This document shows, one piece after another, positions 1 through 6,258 of a DNA stretch of 11,861 nt (its first letter is position 1; every line of letters begins with the position of its first letter). The DNA is from an uncultured Oscillospiraceae bacterium (lineage in GTDB: Bacteria; Bacillota; Clostridia; Oscillospirales; Oscillospiraceae), in NCBI GenBank assembly GCA_934597585.1, contig CAKTSA010000046.1, forward strand, positions 1 to 11,861, in the 5' to 3' direction. A program made the position numbers and the translations under genes. The notes under the pieces are model-generated. The model was not told the DNA's origin and ran no database searches. It saw nothing but the letters and a program-made list of their open reading frames with translations.

Positions 1-7
1 TGCTCCA

Positions 8-16
8 ATTATACCA
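8..16 (-). promoter_or_regulatory. Candidate extended -10 promoter reading off the left edge
   Basis: On the minus strand this reads TGG-TATAAT, a perfect -10 hexamer with the TGn extension used by Gram-positive sigma-A promoters. No good -35 hexamer is seen at 16-18 bases. It lies beyond the 3' end of the M24 remnant, in an AT-rich stretch (about 1-75), so it could drive a gene to the left of the window. The assignment rests on sequence match only. Confidence 0.35.
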
Positions 17-141
17 CAGATTGGCTTCTATCGATTGAAATATAAGGCTTTTTCTATTATTCAGTGTACATTATTTATGCGACCGAAGCTGTCTCCGCCG
101 GGAACTGGCGGCCGGTGTGGTCCTTCCCGTCCAGGGAATCC

Positions 142-354
142 CTACCCTACAATCTGCAATTCTTTGGAATAGTTTGTCAGCACGCGGCACCCATCGCTTG
201 TCACGATGACGAGATCCTCGATGCGAATGCCTACCTCGTTTTCCAGATAAATGCCGGGCTCGATGGAGAAGACCATTCCTTCGCGGGCGATCACATCGGA
301 ATCAGAGCTGACATTGGGCGGTTCGTGAACGCTGGTGCCGATGCCGTGCCGCCG
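142..354 (-). pseudogene. C-terminal remnant of an M24-family metallopeptidase (Xaa-Pro dipeptidase/creatinase type)
   Basis: The minus strand is open for 70 codons from an in-frame stop (TAA at 357-355) to a TAG at 144-142. The translation carries the M24 C-terminal signatures in the right order and spacing: HGIGTSVHEPP (residues 3-13), SIEPGIYLE (30-38) and VGIRIEDLVIVT (41-52), then the usual short tail. In the pita-bread fold these supply three of the five metal ligands (His of HGIG, Glu of IEPG, Glu of RIED). The two Asp ligands and the whole N-terminal domain, expected over roughly 300 upstream residues, are absent. Homology stops abruptly just before HGIG, where a stop codon and unrelated sequence leading to the transporter's 3' palindrome begin. 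No start codon precedes the conserved part. It is therefore a deletion remnant, not an active enzyme. Its position after the transporter suggests that an intact peptidase once formed the last gene of that operon (inference). Confidence 0.85.
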
Positions 355-405
355 TTATTGATAAAAAGTCGTCTTTTTTCTGAGCCAGCTCCTGTTTATA
401 GCGCC

Positions 406-433
406 TCGCGCCGGCAGGATCCTGCCGGCGCGA
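406..433 (-). terminator. 28-bp perfect palindrome, probable terminator hairpin of the flavoprotein-ferredoxin-transporter operon
   Basis: The two 14-base halves, each TCGCGCCGGCAGGA when read 5' to 3' on its own strand, are perfect reverse complements with no spacer. The palindrome begins 17 bases after the transporter's stop codon. The hairpin is very GC-rich, but no U-tract follows it on the minus strand. It is either a terminator of weak canonical form, an mRNA 3'-end stabiliser, or a palindrome left at a rearrangement junction, since the M24 remnant begins about 50 bases further on. Confidence 0.55.
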
Positions 434-450
434 AGTCTGTCTGTTGGTTT

Positions 451-1851
451 TTACTTGGACTGCTCCATGGCAATGCACTCTGCCTCGCGCTCCTCGAAGG
501 GGGCGTAGGGGGCCTTCAGCTCGGCCATCAGGTCGCGGCCCTGCTTCTTCAGGTACGCGATGCGCAGCAGCACATAGGCCACAAACACCACAGCGAAGAT
601 GCCCAGCAGCATCCAGACGGTGCTGCCTAGCGTCAGCAGCGCGGAGTAGGACAGGTAGGCGGCCACAATGACGGCGAAGATGGACATCACATACAGCACC
701 CACAGGGGGATGGAGAAGCCGGCGTGCTTGCAGGCGTTGGGGTATTTCTTCCGCAGGAAGAAGGGGATGATGCACAGCACGATGTCGCCCAGGCAGTTGG
801 CGAAGGAGAACAGGGTCATCAGCACACCGAAGGTCGCACCGGTGGAGGTGATGACGATGGCGAAGAGCATCACGAACACCAGCACCACGGGAGAGATGCC
901 GTGCTTGTTCTTCTTGGCGGCCACGGCGGGGAACAGGCCCGTCTCGGCGGCGGCCTGGATCTGGGAGCAGGTCATCATGATGACGGGCACCATGGAGGTC
1001 AGCACGCCGCACAGGGGGCCGCCCACGATGAAGAACGTGACCAGGGCGGGAGGCAGGAAGCCCTTCGCCACCTCAGACAGCGTGGTCAGCTGGCCCTCGG
1101 GCATAGCGCCCAGGGTGACAACGGCCATCAGAATGTAGATCACAGCCACCACCACAGGGGCCAGCAGAATGGCCAGGGGGATGTTGCGGCGGGGGTTCTT
1201 CACGTCGTCTGCGATCTGGGAGATGGAGGTGCCGCCGGACAGAGAGGACGAGAGCACCGCAATGCCCGCGCCCAGGGTGGTCAGTTTCGTACCAGAGGCG
1301 AACATGTCGGACAGCACCAGCTGGCCGGGATTCATGTTGGGCAGACCCACGAACACGTACACGGCGATGGCGACCATCAGTACAGCCACCATGATGCTGT
1401 TGAAGGAGGCAAAGACATAGTTGCCCATATAGGCGATGACGGCGAAGATCACCAGAATGACGACCCCCACCAGAGTCTGATAGCTCGCCAGCGCCGGGAA
1501 CAGTGCCACCACATAGTCGGCAAACAGCACGGCGAACACGGAGATCAGGACGGGCTGGAACAGATTCTGCGCCGCCATGTACATGCCCACGGCGGGGTGG
1601 ATCAGCTTCGTGGGCATCAGGAAGAAGCTGCCGGAAGCGGGCACCACAGAGGAGACATACATATTGGGGACGGCACGGGCCAGGGTATAGATCACCGCGC
1701 CGATCAGCGCCAGGATGACGCCGGGGCCGATATCATTGATGACCGTGGGAAGGGAGCCGAAAATGCCGGAGCCGATGATCGCGCCTACGCCTGTGGCAAT
1801 GCAGCCCAGCAGGCCAAGCTTCTTGGCTGTGGTTTTCTTATCATTACTCAT
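451..1851 (-). CDS. APC-superfamily amino-acid transporter (permease/antiporter type)
   Basis: Predicted inner-membrane permease of 466 residues with about 12 hydrophobic segments, the usual size for the amino acid-polyamine-organocation (APC) superfamily. Segment 1 holds the unwound-helix substrate motif GSGIFG (residues 27-32). The conserved loop motif ADDVKNPRRNIPLAI follows segment 6 in the middle of the protein. The soluble C-terminus contains YLKKQGRDLM then APYAPFEEREAE. The start is chosen from an AAGGAG site 9 bases before the ATG, within the 19-base gap after the ferredoxin stop, so it is the third gene of the minus-strand operon. It is clearly paralogous to the second transporter of the window (6259-7644), sharing the GxGIFGSxP motif, the NPR(R/K)N loop and the APYAP(F/W)EE(R/K)EAE tail. 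Substrate is unknown. The neighbouring redox and PLP genes point to an amino acid or related amine/acid, possibly by exchange with a product (inference). Confidence 0.93.
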   Translation of the reverse strand: MSNDKKTTAKKLGLLGCIATGVGAIIGSGIFGSLPTVINDIGPGVILALIGAVIYTLARAVPNMYVSSVVPASGSFFLMPTKLIHPAVGMYMAAQNLFQPVLISVFAVLFADYVVALFPALASYQTLVGVVILVIFAVIAYMGNYVFASFNSIMVAVLMVAIAVYVFVGLPNMNPGQLVLSDMFASGTKLTTLGAGIAVLSSSLSGGTSISQIADDVKNPRRNIPLAILLAPVVVAVIYILMAVVTLGAMPEGQLTTLSEVAKGFLPPALVTFFIVGGPLCGVLTSMVPVIMMTCSQIQAAAETGLFPAVAAKKNKHGISPVVLVFVMLFAIVITSTGATFGVLMTLFSFANCLGDIVLCIIPFFLRKKYPNACKHAGFSIPLWVLYVMSIFAVIVAAYLSYSALLTLGSTVWMLLGIFAVVFVAYVLLRIAYLKKQGRDLMAELKAPYAPFEEREAECIAMEQSK

Positions 1852-1870
1852 TTGTTCTTTCTCCTTTTAC

Positions 1871-2164
1871 TCACTCTACAGGGGGCTCAGGTTTCACGGG
1901 AACAAACTTGGTGCGGTTCATCAGGGGGTGCTGCAGGTGGATGGCGCCCTCTACGGGGCACATCATGACGCAGGCGCCGCAGTACCAGCACTCGCCGGGC
2001 CAGGCCACGATGGGATGCTGACCCTTCTCGGTGCTGGGCAGCAGCACGTCGCACTGGCACATTCTGGCGCATGTGTTGCAGCCGATACACTTCGTCTCGT
2101 CAAAGGTGATGGGTTTGGCGCTGCAGGGGACGACCGAAACGGTGATTTCATTCATTTTTTTCAT
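1871..2164 (-). CDS. Two-cluster [4Fe-4S] ferredoxin-type electron-transfer subunit
   Basis: A 97-residue cytoplasmic iron-sulfur protein with two C-x2-C-x2-C-x3-C motifs: Cys26/29/32/36 and Cys59/62/65/69. Each Cys quartet should bind one [4Fe-4S] cluster. The second motif ends in the classic CP; the first continues CQCD instead, giving an extra Cys38, and another free Cys lies at position 14. The ATG overlaps the flavoprotein stop by one base (TAATG), with a GGAGGT site 8 bases upstream inside the flavoprotein's end, so the two are translationally coupled and probably form a complex. The organisation is like AprA/AprB or other flavoprotein/ferredoxin dehydrogenases, where the ferredoxin subunit passes electrons between the FAD of its partner and a soluble carrier. 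The partner and direction of electron flow here are inferred. A second in-frame Met at residue 4 is an alternative start. Confidence 0.92.
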   Translation of the reverse strand: MKKMNEITVSVVPCSAKPITFDETKCIGCNTCARMCQCDVLLPSTEKGQHPIVAWPGECWYCGACVMMCPVEGAIHLQHPLMNRTKFVPVKPEPPVE

Positions 2165-4101
2165 TACTTACGACCTCCCTCGATGTAATCCTGGTTGCGC
2201 TTTTCATACTCGGTCTTCAGATCGCCGAAGTAGTCCAGTTCAATGTCGCCGCGGACGGCCTTGCCGTCCTCCTGACGGATGGTGATGAAGTGGTGATCCT
2301 CGGCGGGATCCATGGTGGGATAGTCGCTGCGCTCGAAGCACAGGGGCTTGGAGCTGGACTTACGCATACGGCAGGCCTCCAGGATCATCTCGGCCACATC
2401 CATGATGTCCAGGACCTCGTGGGTGCGCATCAGGTCGTGGGGGTTGGTGCAGCTGAGCTGGGGCACCACATCCCGGCGATAGCTTCTCAGCAGATCCAGG
2501 CCCTGGACCAGCAGCGCCTCGTTCTTGACGGCGCCGCAGTAGTTCTGCATCAGCTTGGAGATGGCGAAGTTCAGTTCCTTCCAGGAGTAGCCGTCCTGGA
2601 CGTACATGGGAGCATACAGGCGCTCGGTCTCGGCCTCCACGTCCTCGTGGTCGATGGCGGTCAGCGCAGCGTCCTTGCTCCAGTCGGCGGCCTTGCGGCC
2701 GGCGTAGTAACCGGTGGCGCAGGCGAAGCCGGCGCAGTCGGAGCCGAACAGCTGGTCGCCGGCGGCGTAGATGCCGTCGATGTTGGTCTTCAGATCCCAG
2801 TCGTGCATGATGCCGCCGGGAGCGCCGAAGAGCTGCCGTTCGTCGCCCAGGAAGGAGGCGGACTGCCAGCCGGTGCCGTAGCTCTGGAGCATGTGCTTGG
2901 CGGAGTCGAAGCCACGCTCGGTAAAGTTCTGCAGCACAGGGATCTTGGTCTTGCCCTCTTCGCCGACCATCATGCCCCAGATGACCTTGCGCTCCAGGTC
3001 GGGCATACGGCTCAGATCCGCGTAGAAGGGCAGCTTGTAGCCGCGCTTCATCAGCTCGTCAAAGGGCATGGTCTCGGGGCCGCGGTATTCATACTTGGGC
3101 TCGTCGATGACGCCGCCCTTGAGGAAGAATTTCTGACCCTTGACCGGGTTAAAGCGTTCAGAGACGCTCTTGAGCTCATTGCCGTCGCGATCCAGATAGG
3201 GGATCTCCACGCCGCGGGAGTCCACCATGGTGGCGCCGTACCAGGTGTTGTGGTTGTTGCCGGTGGAGTAAGCGGGATAGCTGCGGCCGGCGGCGGAGTA
3301 CTCGCCCCGGACGCTCTTTTCCATCATGGTGAATTCCATGCCGGCACGCCAGCCCATGGCGTGACCGGAGCCGATGGACTGCATGGGGCGGAACTCGCAC
3401 AGGCCCACCAGATCGGGATTGAACAGCCACACGCGGGCCGGGCGGGACATGGTGAGGATGGTGGACTTGGCATGGAAGACCAGGATCTTGCCGGTGTGGA
3501 CATTCATGCCGATGGCGCCGATGCCGCGCTTCTTTCCGTCCACTACGGCGGTCAGCAGGGCGGTGGCCTCGGTATAGTCGTAGATCTTGACGCCCAGGCG
3601 CTTCATTTCATCGTGCAAGGCGGGTTTGAAGGTGGAGCCCCAGACACGCAGGGTGAACTTGTTGGTGTAGTCATAGGCGAACATGAGCTTCGTCGCCTCG
3701 TCGCGGAACTCCGCGCCTTTGAACTCATCCTCGGTGTCGCGGATCTTGCCGCCGAAGGACTCCAGGTCCTCCAGACGGTCCCAGCCCTCCTCGCAGCAGA
3801 TGTAGTGGGCAATGCCGTTGGACAGGTGATCCTGCTCGTCCACATAGGCCTCGGCGATCTCCTTGGCGGTCACCTTGGAGCAGGGGTTGGTGCAGGCGGA
3901 TTCCCAGTGGTCAAAGCCGGTGCCGGCGGAGCCGCTGCGCTTGGTGGCGCCCTTCTCCACGACGACCACCTTCTGACCGTGTCTTGCGGCTGCGATGGCG
4001 GCAAAACAGCCTGCCAGACCGCCGCCCAGAACAAGTACATCAGAGGTAACGGTCTCCTCCTGACCGAATTCGTTGGCGTAGGGCCATTTCAACTCTTGCA
4101 T
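2164..4101 (-). CDS. FAD-dependent oxidoreductase, fumarate reductase/succinate dehydrogenase/AprA flavoprotein superfamily
   Basis: A 645-residue flavoprotein. The Rossmann-type FAD site is near the N-terminus: DVLVLGGGLAG (residues 21-31, GGGLAG) followed by the ribose-binding Glu49 in VVVVEKG, then RSGSAGTGFDHW. The second FAD contact, GIYAAGDQLFGSD, begins at about residue 443, and a C-terminal helical domain ends the protein with FERSDYP near the family's usual xRxDYP position. No signal peptide or Tat motif is seen, so it should be cytoplasmic. The start at 4101 is favoured over the upstream in-frame ATG at 4356 because it has GAGGAG 7 bases upstream, and because the longer form would span the divergent promoter region and read through AT-rich DNA. 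First gene of a three-gene operon with a ferredoxin (one-base overlap) and an APC permease. Family members reduce or oxidise C-C, C-N or sulfur bonds (fumarate, adenylylsulfate, enoates). The catalytic substrate here is not recognisable, and no sulfate-assimilation genes are nearby, so true AprA is unlikely. Confidence 0.9.
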   Translation of the reverse strand: MQELKWPYANEFGQEETVTSDVLVLGGGLAGCFAAIAAARHGQKVVVVEKGATKRSGSAGTGFDHWESACTNPCSKVTAKEIAEAYVDEQDHLSNGIAHYICCEEGWDRLEDLESFGGKIRDTEDEFKGAEFRDEATKLMFAYDYTNKFTLRVWGSTFKPALHDEMKRLGVKIYDYTEATALLTAVVDGKKRGIGAIGMNVHTGKILVFHAKSTILTMSRPARVWLFNPDLVGLCEFRPMQSIGSGHAMGWRAGMEFTMMEKSVRGEYSAAGRSYPAYSTGNNHNTWYGATMVDSRGVEIPYLDRDGNELKSVSERFNPVKGQKFFLKGGVIDEPKYEYRGPETMPFDELMKRGYKLPFYADLSRMPDLERKVIWGMMVGEEGKTKIPVLQNFTERGFDSAKHMLQSYGTGWQSASFLGDERQLFGAPGGIMHDWDLKTNIDGIYAAGDQLFGSDCAGFACATGYYAGRKAADWSKDAALTAIDHEDVEAETERLYAPMYVQDGYSWKELNFAISKLMQNYCGAVKNEALLVQGLDLLRSYRRDVVPQLSCTNPHDLMRTHEVLDIMDVAEMILEACRMRKSSSKPLCFERSDYPTMDPAEDHHFITIRQEDGKAVRGDIELDYFGDLKTEYEKRNQDYIEGGRK

Positions 4102-4152
4102 CTCTGAACTCCTCACTTTCTTGTAAAGGTTTGCGCTTGGGGTTGTAAGTCG

Positions 4153-4181
4153 AGTATACGCCATATTGTTGCAATGTGCAA
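4153..4181 (-). promoter_or_regulatory. Promoter of the flavoprotein-ferredoxin-transporter operon
   Basis: Minus strand: TTGCAC (4181-4176), 17-base spacer, TATACT (4158-4153). The -10 matches 5 of 6 consensus bases; the -35 keeps the key TTG. Transcription would start near 4146, giving a leader of about 45 bases that holds the GAGGAG site. The -35 lies inside the inverted repeat at 4167-4183, as expected for repression by an adjacent regulator. Confidence 0.6.
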
Positions 4182-4183
4182 CA
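4167..4183. promoter_or_regulatory. Candidate operator: 17-bp perfect inverted repeat TGTTGCA-N3-TGCAACA
   Basis: Two 7-base arms, exact reverse complements, around a 3-base centre (ATG). The site covers the -35 region of the flavoprotein operon promoter, so a bound dimer would block RNA polymerase. The divergently transcribed GntR/FadR-type regulator is the natural candidate ligand; FadR-group operators are short inverted repeats with an odd central spacer. Binding is inferred. Confidence 0.55.
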
Positions 4184-4202
4184 TGCAGCATCAAGAAGCG
4201 TA

Positions 4203-4228
4203 ATATTTTGTATAACAACACAAAATAT
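4203..4228. promoter_or_regulatory. Second candidate operator: TTGT-N3-ACAA nested in a longer inverted repeat
   Basis: The core at 4208-4218 is TTGT-ATA-ACAA, close to the TTGTATACAA-like and TGGT-N3-ACCA sites known for FadR/FCD-group GntR regulators. It overlaps a longer dyad, ATATTTTGT (4203-4211) and ACAAAATAT (4220-4228), with an 8-base spacer. The site lies upstream of both divergent promoters, about 38 bp centre to centre from the TGTTGCA palindrome, so it could act in cooperative binding, activation or autoregulation (inference). Confidence 0.45.
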
Positions 4229-4294
4229 ATGTGAAGTTTTTGTGAATTAAGATCATATAGGGCCGATGATTTGGAAAAGAGGCAAAATTGTGCG

Positions 4295-4324
4295 TTGTGT
4301 TTTCCGGGTACGGTGTGATATAAT
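4295..4324 (+). promoter_or_regulatory. Promoter of the GntR-type regulator
   Basis: Consensus -10 TATAAT (4319-4324) preceded by TGA, an extended -10, with TTGTGT (4295-4300) at 18 bases as a weak -35. Start predicted near 4331, giving a leader of about 30 bases that contains the AGGAG of the gene at 4361. Confidence 0.6.
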
Positions 4325-4360
4325 AAATTGATTAGATACCTCACACACAGGAGCAATTAC

Positions 4361-5020
4361 ATGAGCAGACAAATACAGACGATGACTGAGCAAATATACA
4401 ACGCGATCCGTGCAGATATATTCGCACAGCGCATTCACTTTGGAGAAAAATTGACCACCAGAGGGTTGCAGGAGCGTCTGGGCGTGAGCTCCACGCCGAT
4501 CCGGGAGGCTCTGGCACGGCTGGAAAAGGACGGTCTGGTGATCCTGCGGCCCAATGCGGGCATGCAGGTCGTGTCCTATACAGAGAAGGATGTATATGAT
4601 ATTTACACCCTGATGACAGAGCTGGATACCGCCGCGCTGCGTCTGGCCTGCGGCGCCGGACAGATGGCATCCCTGACACAGGAGCTGGCGGAGCTGCAGG
4701 CAGAAGCGGCACAGTGCCTGCTGCGGCAGGAGACGGATCGCTGGGAGGAACTCAGCGATGAATTCCACCTGATCTTCTACCGCTATGCGGATAATTCCCG
4801 TCTCAGCGACGCCGCCAATAAAACCCGCAGCCAGCTGACGGTATTCTCTCAGGCTTACCAGGCACAGGAGATCAATCAGCAGGAGATCCAGCGCCAGCAC
4901 GATATCATCGTCCATTGTCTTGAACAAGGGGATCAGCACGCCGCTGAGGAGGCGCTGCGCCGGCACTTTGCCGCCTCTATGGAGAAGGCACTGGCCTCTC
5001 TGTCTGTTATGCAGGCATAG
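4361..5020 (+). CDS. GntR-family transcriptional regulator, FadR/FCD subgroup
   Basis: A 219-residue DNA-binding regulator. Residues about 5-72 form the winged helix-turn-helix, with the typical GntR run TTRGLQERLGVSSTPIREAL (about 32-51) followed by RLEKDGLV. The rest is an all-helical FCD ligand domain with its usual His positions (DEFH near the middle; QRQH and RRHF near the end), which in relatives bind a metal that holds carboxylate ligands. Length fits the family (210-240). The start is taken at 4361 because AGGAG lies 7 bases upstream; an in-frame ATG at 4328 would start almost at the predicted transcription start and has no such site. It is divergent from the flavoprotein operon and most likely controls it through the inverted repeats between them. 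FCD regulators usually respond to small organic or amino acids; the ligand is unknown. A terminator follows at 5152. Confidence 0.92.
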   Translation: MSRQIQTMTEQIYNAIRADIFAQRIHFGEKLTTRGLQERLGVSSTPIREALARLEKDGLVILRPNAGMQVVSYTEKDVYDIYTLMTELDTAALRLACGAGQMASLTQELAELQAEAAQCLLRQETDRWEELSDEFHLIFYRYADNSRLSDAANKTRSQLTVFSQAYQAQEINQQEIQRQHDIIVHCLEQGDQHAAEEALRRHFAASMEKALASLSVMQA

Positions 5021-5151
5021 GGCGTCTGTGTATGGATAGCAACGATCCGAAAAGGACTTGAACAAAGCGCAGGCCGACATTATCATGCATCTGGCAAGGG
5101 CATTGTGATACGAAATAAGCGACCTGCTGGGGTGGCTGATATCGGGAAAAT
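5021..5151. other. Gap after the GntR gene, no gene recognised
   Basis: About 130 bases of moderately GC-rich DNA between the regulator's stop and its terminator. All three forward frames are broken or short and none gives a recognisable protein. It may be an untranslated 3' region or a decayed gene end. With the terminator and the AT-rich promoter region to 5391 it makes up a 371-base stretch without a supported gene. Confidence 0.4.
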
Positions 5152-5193
5152 ACCCAACAGGGACGGTGATCGCCGTCCCTGTTGGGTTTTCTT
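5152..5193 (+). terminator. Strong rho-independent terminator
   Basis: A 15-base perfect stem, ACCCAACAGGGACGG (5152-5166) with its complement at 5173-5187, 6-base loop, followed by TTTCTT. It ends the GntR transcript and insulates the downstream regulator. The orientation is set by the T-run on the plus strand. Confidence 0.85.
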
Positions 5194-5309
5194 CGTTTAT
5201 GCCGTGTACCGGGTATAATATTCAAAATATTTTTTCGCAAAATCATAAAATTATTTTGATTACTCTCATCGAAATGCACAGTTTCCTTGTGTTATATTTG
5301 TAAAAACAT

Positions 5310-5362
5310 AATAATTTTCTGTTTTCTGCATCATTGGCGTTGACAATCAGAATAATTTTCAG
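5310..5362 (+). repeat. Direct repeat AATAATTTTC(T/A)G, two copies 41 bases apart
   Basis: Copies at 5310-5321 and 5351-5362 match at 11 of 12 bases. The second fills part of the spacer between the -35 and -10 of the promoter at 5340-5368, and the 41-base offset is close to four helical turns. This is consistent with a pair of binding sites on one DNA face for an autoregulator, but the surrounding DNA is AT-rich, so chance is possible. Confidence 0.35.
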
Positions 5363-5368
5363 TATTAT
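5340..5368 (+). promoter_or_regulatory. Near-consensus sigma-A promoter of the DauR-like regulator
   Basis: TTGACA (5340-5345, 6 of 6), a 17-base spacer, TATTAT (5363-5368, 5 of 6). Transcription should start near 5375, leaving a leader of only about 17 bases that is mostly the AGGAGG site. Such a strong promoter before a regulator suggests it is normally held down, perhaps by its own product. Confidence 0.8.
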
Positions 5369-5391
5369 TGATCTGAGCAGGAGGGAACGCT

Positions 5392-6066
5392 ATGGAATTT
5401 TCTTTTGAATTTATCAAACAGTTTACGGAGCATCTTGGCACATTACTGGGGCCTTCCTGTGAGATCGTCATCCACGATTTCACAGGCGACCTGGAACACA
5501 CCATTGTACACATCGTCAACGGGCAGGTTTCCGGGCGAGAGATCGGCGGCTGTCCCACCAATCTGTTTTTTGAAAATCTGGCCTCGCTGCCGGAAAAAGC
5601 GAATTATTTCTCCGAGTATTACACCACCACGGATGACGGACGCACCATACGCTCATCTACCACTTTTCTGACAGATGACAGCGGTAACCTTATGGGGTCC
5701 ATCTGTGTAAATCTGGACATTACTGCTATGGTGGGATTTGCGGGCGTGCTGCAAAACCTGATGGGCAGCGGCATTCAGGTGCCCGGCGGCGTCGGCAATG
5801 AGCGCTTTGCCCGGAATGTGCAGGAGCTGATGGATCACTATCTCGGCGAGGTAGAGCAGAAATTCGGTAAGTCCGCCGCGCAGATGGATAAAAGCGAGAA
5901 GCTGCAAGCGTTGGCCTTTCTGGATGAGCGCGGTGTACTGCAGATCGCCAAGGCGCATGTGCGCCTGTGTGAGTTTTTTGATATATCCAAATATACGCTG
6001 TACAACTATCTTGACGAAGTGCGCCGCGACGCGGCGGCGCGCGGGAAGGAGGAAGAACCGCAATGA
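5392..6066 (+). CDS. DauR/YheO-like transcriptional regulator (PAS_6 sensor plus C-terminal HTH)
   Basis: A 224-residue regulator. The N-terminal YheO-like PAS domain covers about residues 8-118, with the family phrases LLGPSCEIVIHDF, GREIGGCPTN and GSICVNLDIT. A glycine-rich linker (about 122-135) leads to a helical stretch and the C-terminal DNA-binding domain (about 160-215), ending FFDISKYTLYNYLDEVRR. Length and domain order match the family. The start has AGGAGG 7 bases upstream. The best-known member, DauR of Pseudomonas, represses the D-arginine dehydrogenase operon, and other members sit beside amino-acid or enamine-metabolism genes. Here it heads a plus-strand unit with an APC permease, a class V PLP enzyme and RidA, so it probably senses the substrate of that unit (inference). 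Its stop overlaps a possible 49-codon ORF by ATGA. Confidence 0.9.
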   Translation: MEFSFEFIKQFTEHLGTLLGPSCEIVIHDFTGDLEHTIVHIVNGQVSGREIGGCPTNLFFENLASLPEKANYFSEYYTTTDDGRTIRSSTTFLTDDSGNLMGSICVNLDITAMVGFAGVLQNLMGSGIQVPGGVGNERFARNVQELMDHYLGEVEQKFGKSAAQMDKSEKLQALAFLDERGVLQIAKAHVRLCEFFDISKYTLYNYLDEVRRDAAARGKEEEPQ

Positions 6067-6212
6067 CAGAAGAAAGACACCATCTCAGGAAGGAGGGACA
6101 AAAAGAATGTCCTCCGGCTGAAGGGCTTGCCATCCTCGTTCAGCCGAAAGACATCACAGACCATGATACCACAGCATCACGGTGTGCTTATTATACGCTA
6201 TTTCTATTTTGA
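6063..6212 (+). CDS. Possible small ORF (49 aa), translationally coupled to the DauR-like gene
   Basis: The ATG overlaps the preceding stop as ATGA, with AAGGAGG 10 bases upstream inside the regulator's end. The reading frame stays open for 49 codons, beginning MTEERHHLRKEGQKE and ending CAYYTLFLF before TGA. The N-terminal half is charged, the end is aromatic and hydrophobic. No family is recognised, and the region also contains a hairpin, so the frame may simply be an open part of the leader before the transporter. The placement argues for translation; composition does not settle it. Confidence 0.25.
   Translation: MTEERHHLRKEGQKECPPAEGLAILVQPKDITDHDTTASRCAYYTLFLF
6115..6146 (+). promoter_or_regulatory. 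Hairpin in the leader between the DauR-like gene and the second transporter
   Basis: Arms CGGCTGAA (6115-6122) and TTCAGCCG (6139-6146) pair perfectly around a 16-base loop. No T-run follows, so it is not a normal terminator. It may be an RNA processing, stability or attenuation element in the 192-base gap before the transporter. No convincing full promoter is seen in that gap; TATTAT at 6189-6194 lacks a -35. Confidence 0.4.
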
Positions 6213-6258
6213 TTGCAAGCACGCCGGCAAGAACACGAAAAAATAAGGAGTATTCACT

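Noticed and set aside
302..1012. A 236-codon minus-strand frame spanning the transporter end and the M24 remnant
   Set aside because: Arg/His-rich shadow of the transporter in another frame; at the M24 remnant it reads the wrong frame.
724..1968. A 414-codon plus-strand open frame opposite the first transporter
   Set aside because: His/Gly/Gln-rich product caused by antisense reading of hydrophobic codons; no domain.
2164..4101. Assignment as adenylylsulfate reductase alpha (AprA)
   Set aside because: Superfamily and layout are similar, but no sulfate genes are nearby and I cannot confirm the AprA-specific active-site residues.
2290..4107. A 605-codon plus-strand open frame opposite the flavoprotein
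   Set aside because: It is a mirror of the GC-rich flavoprotein gene, with Gly/Ala/Leu/His-rich low-complexity translation, no family motif and no ribosome site.
4102..4356. An 85-residue N-terminal extension of the flavoprotein from the ATG at 4356
   Set aside because: It would cross the divergent promoters and operators, lacks conserved features, and the ATG at 4101 has an excellent ribosome site.
5203..5280. AT-rich dyads (for example CAAAAT-N9-ATTTTG) and a TATAAT near 5213 as extra regulatory sites
   Set aside because: Expected by chance in such AT-rich DNA; no -35 element, and the promoter at 5340-5368 is far better.
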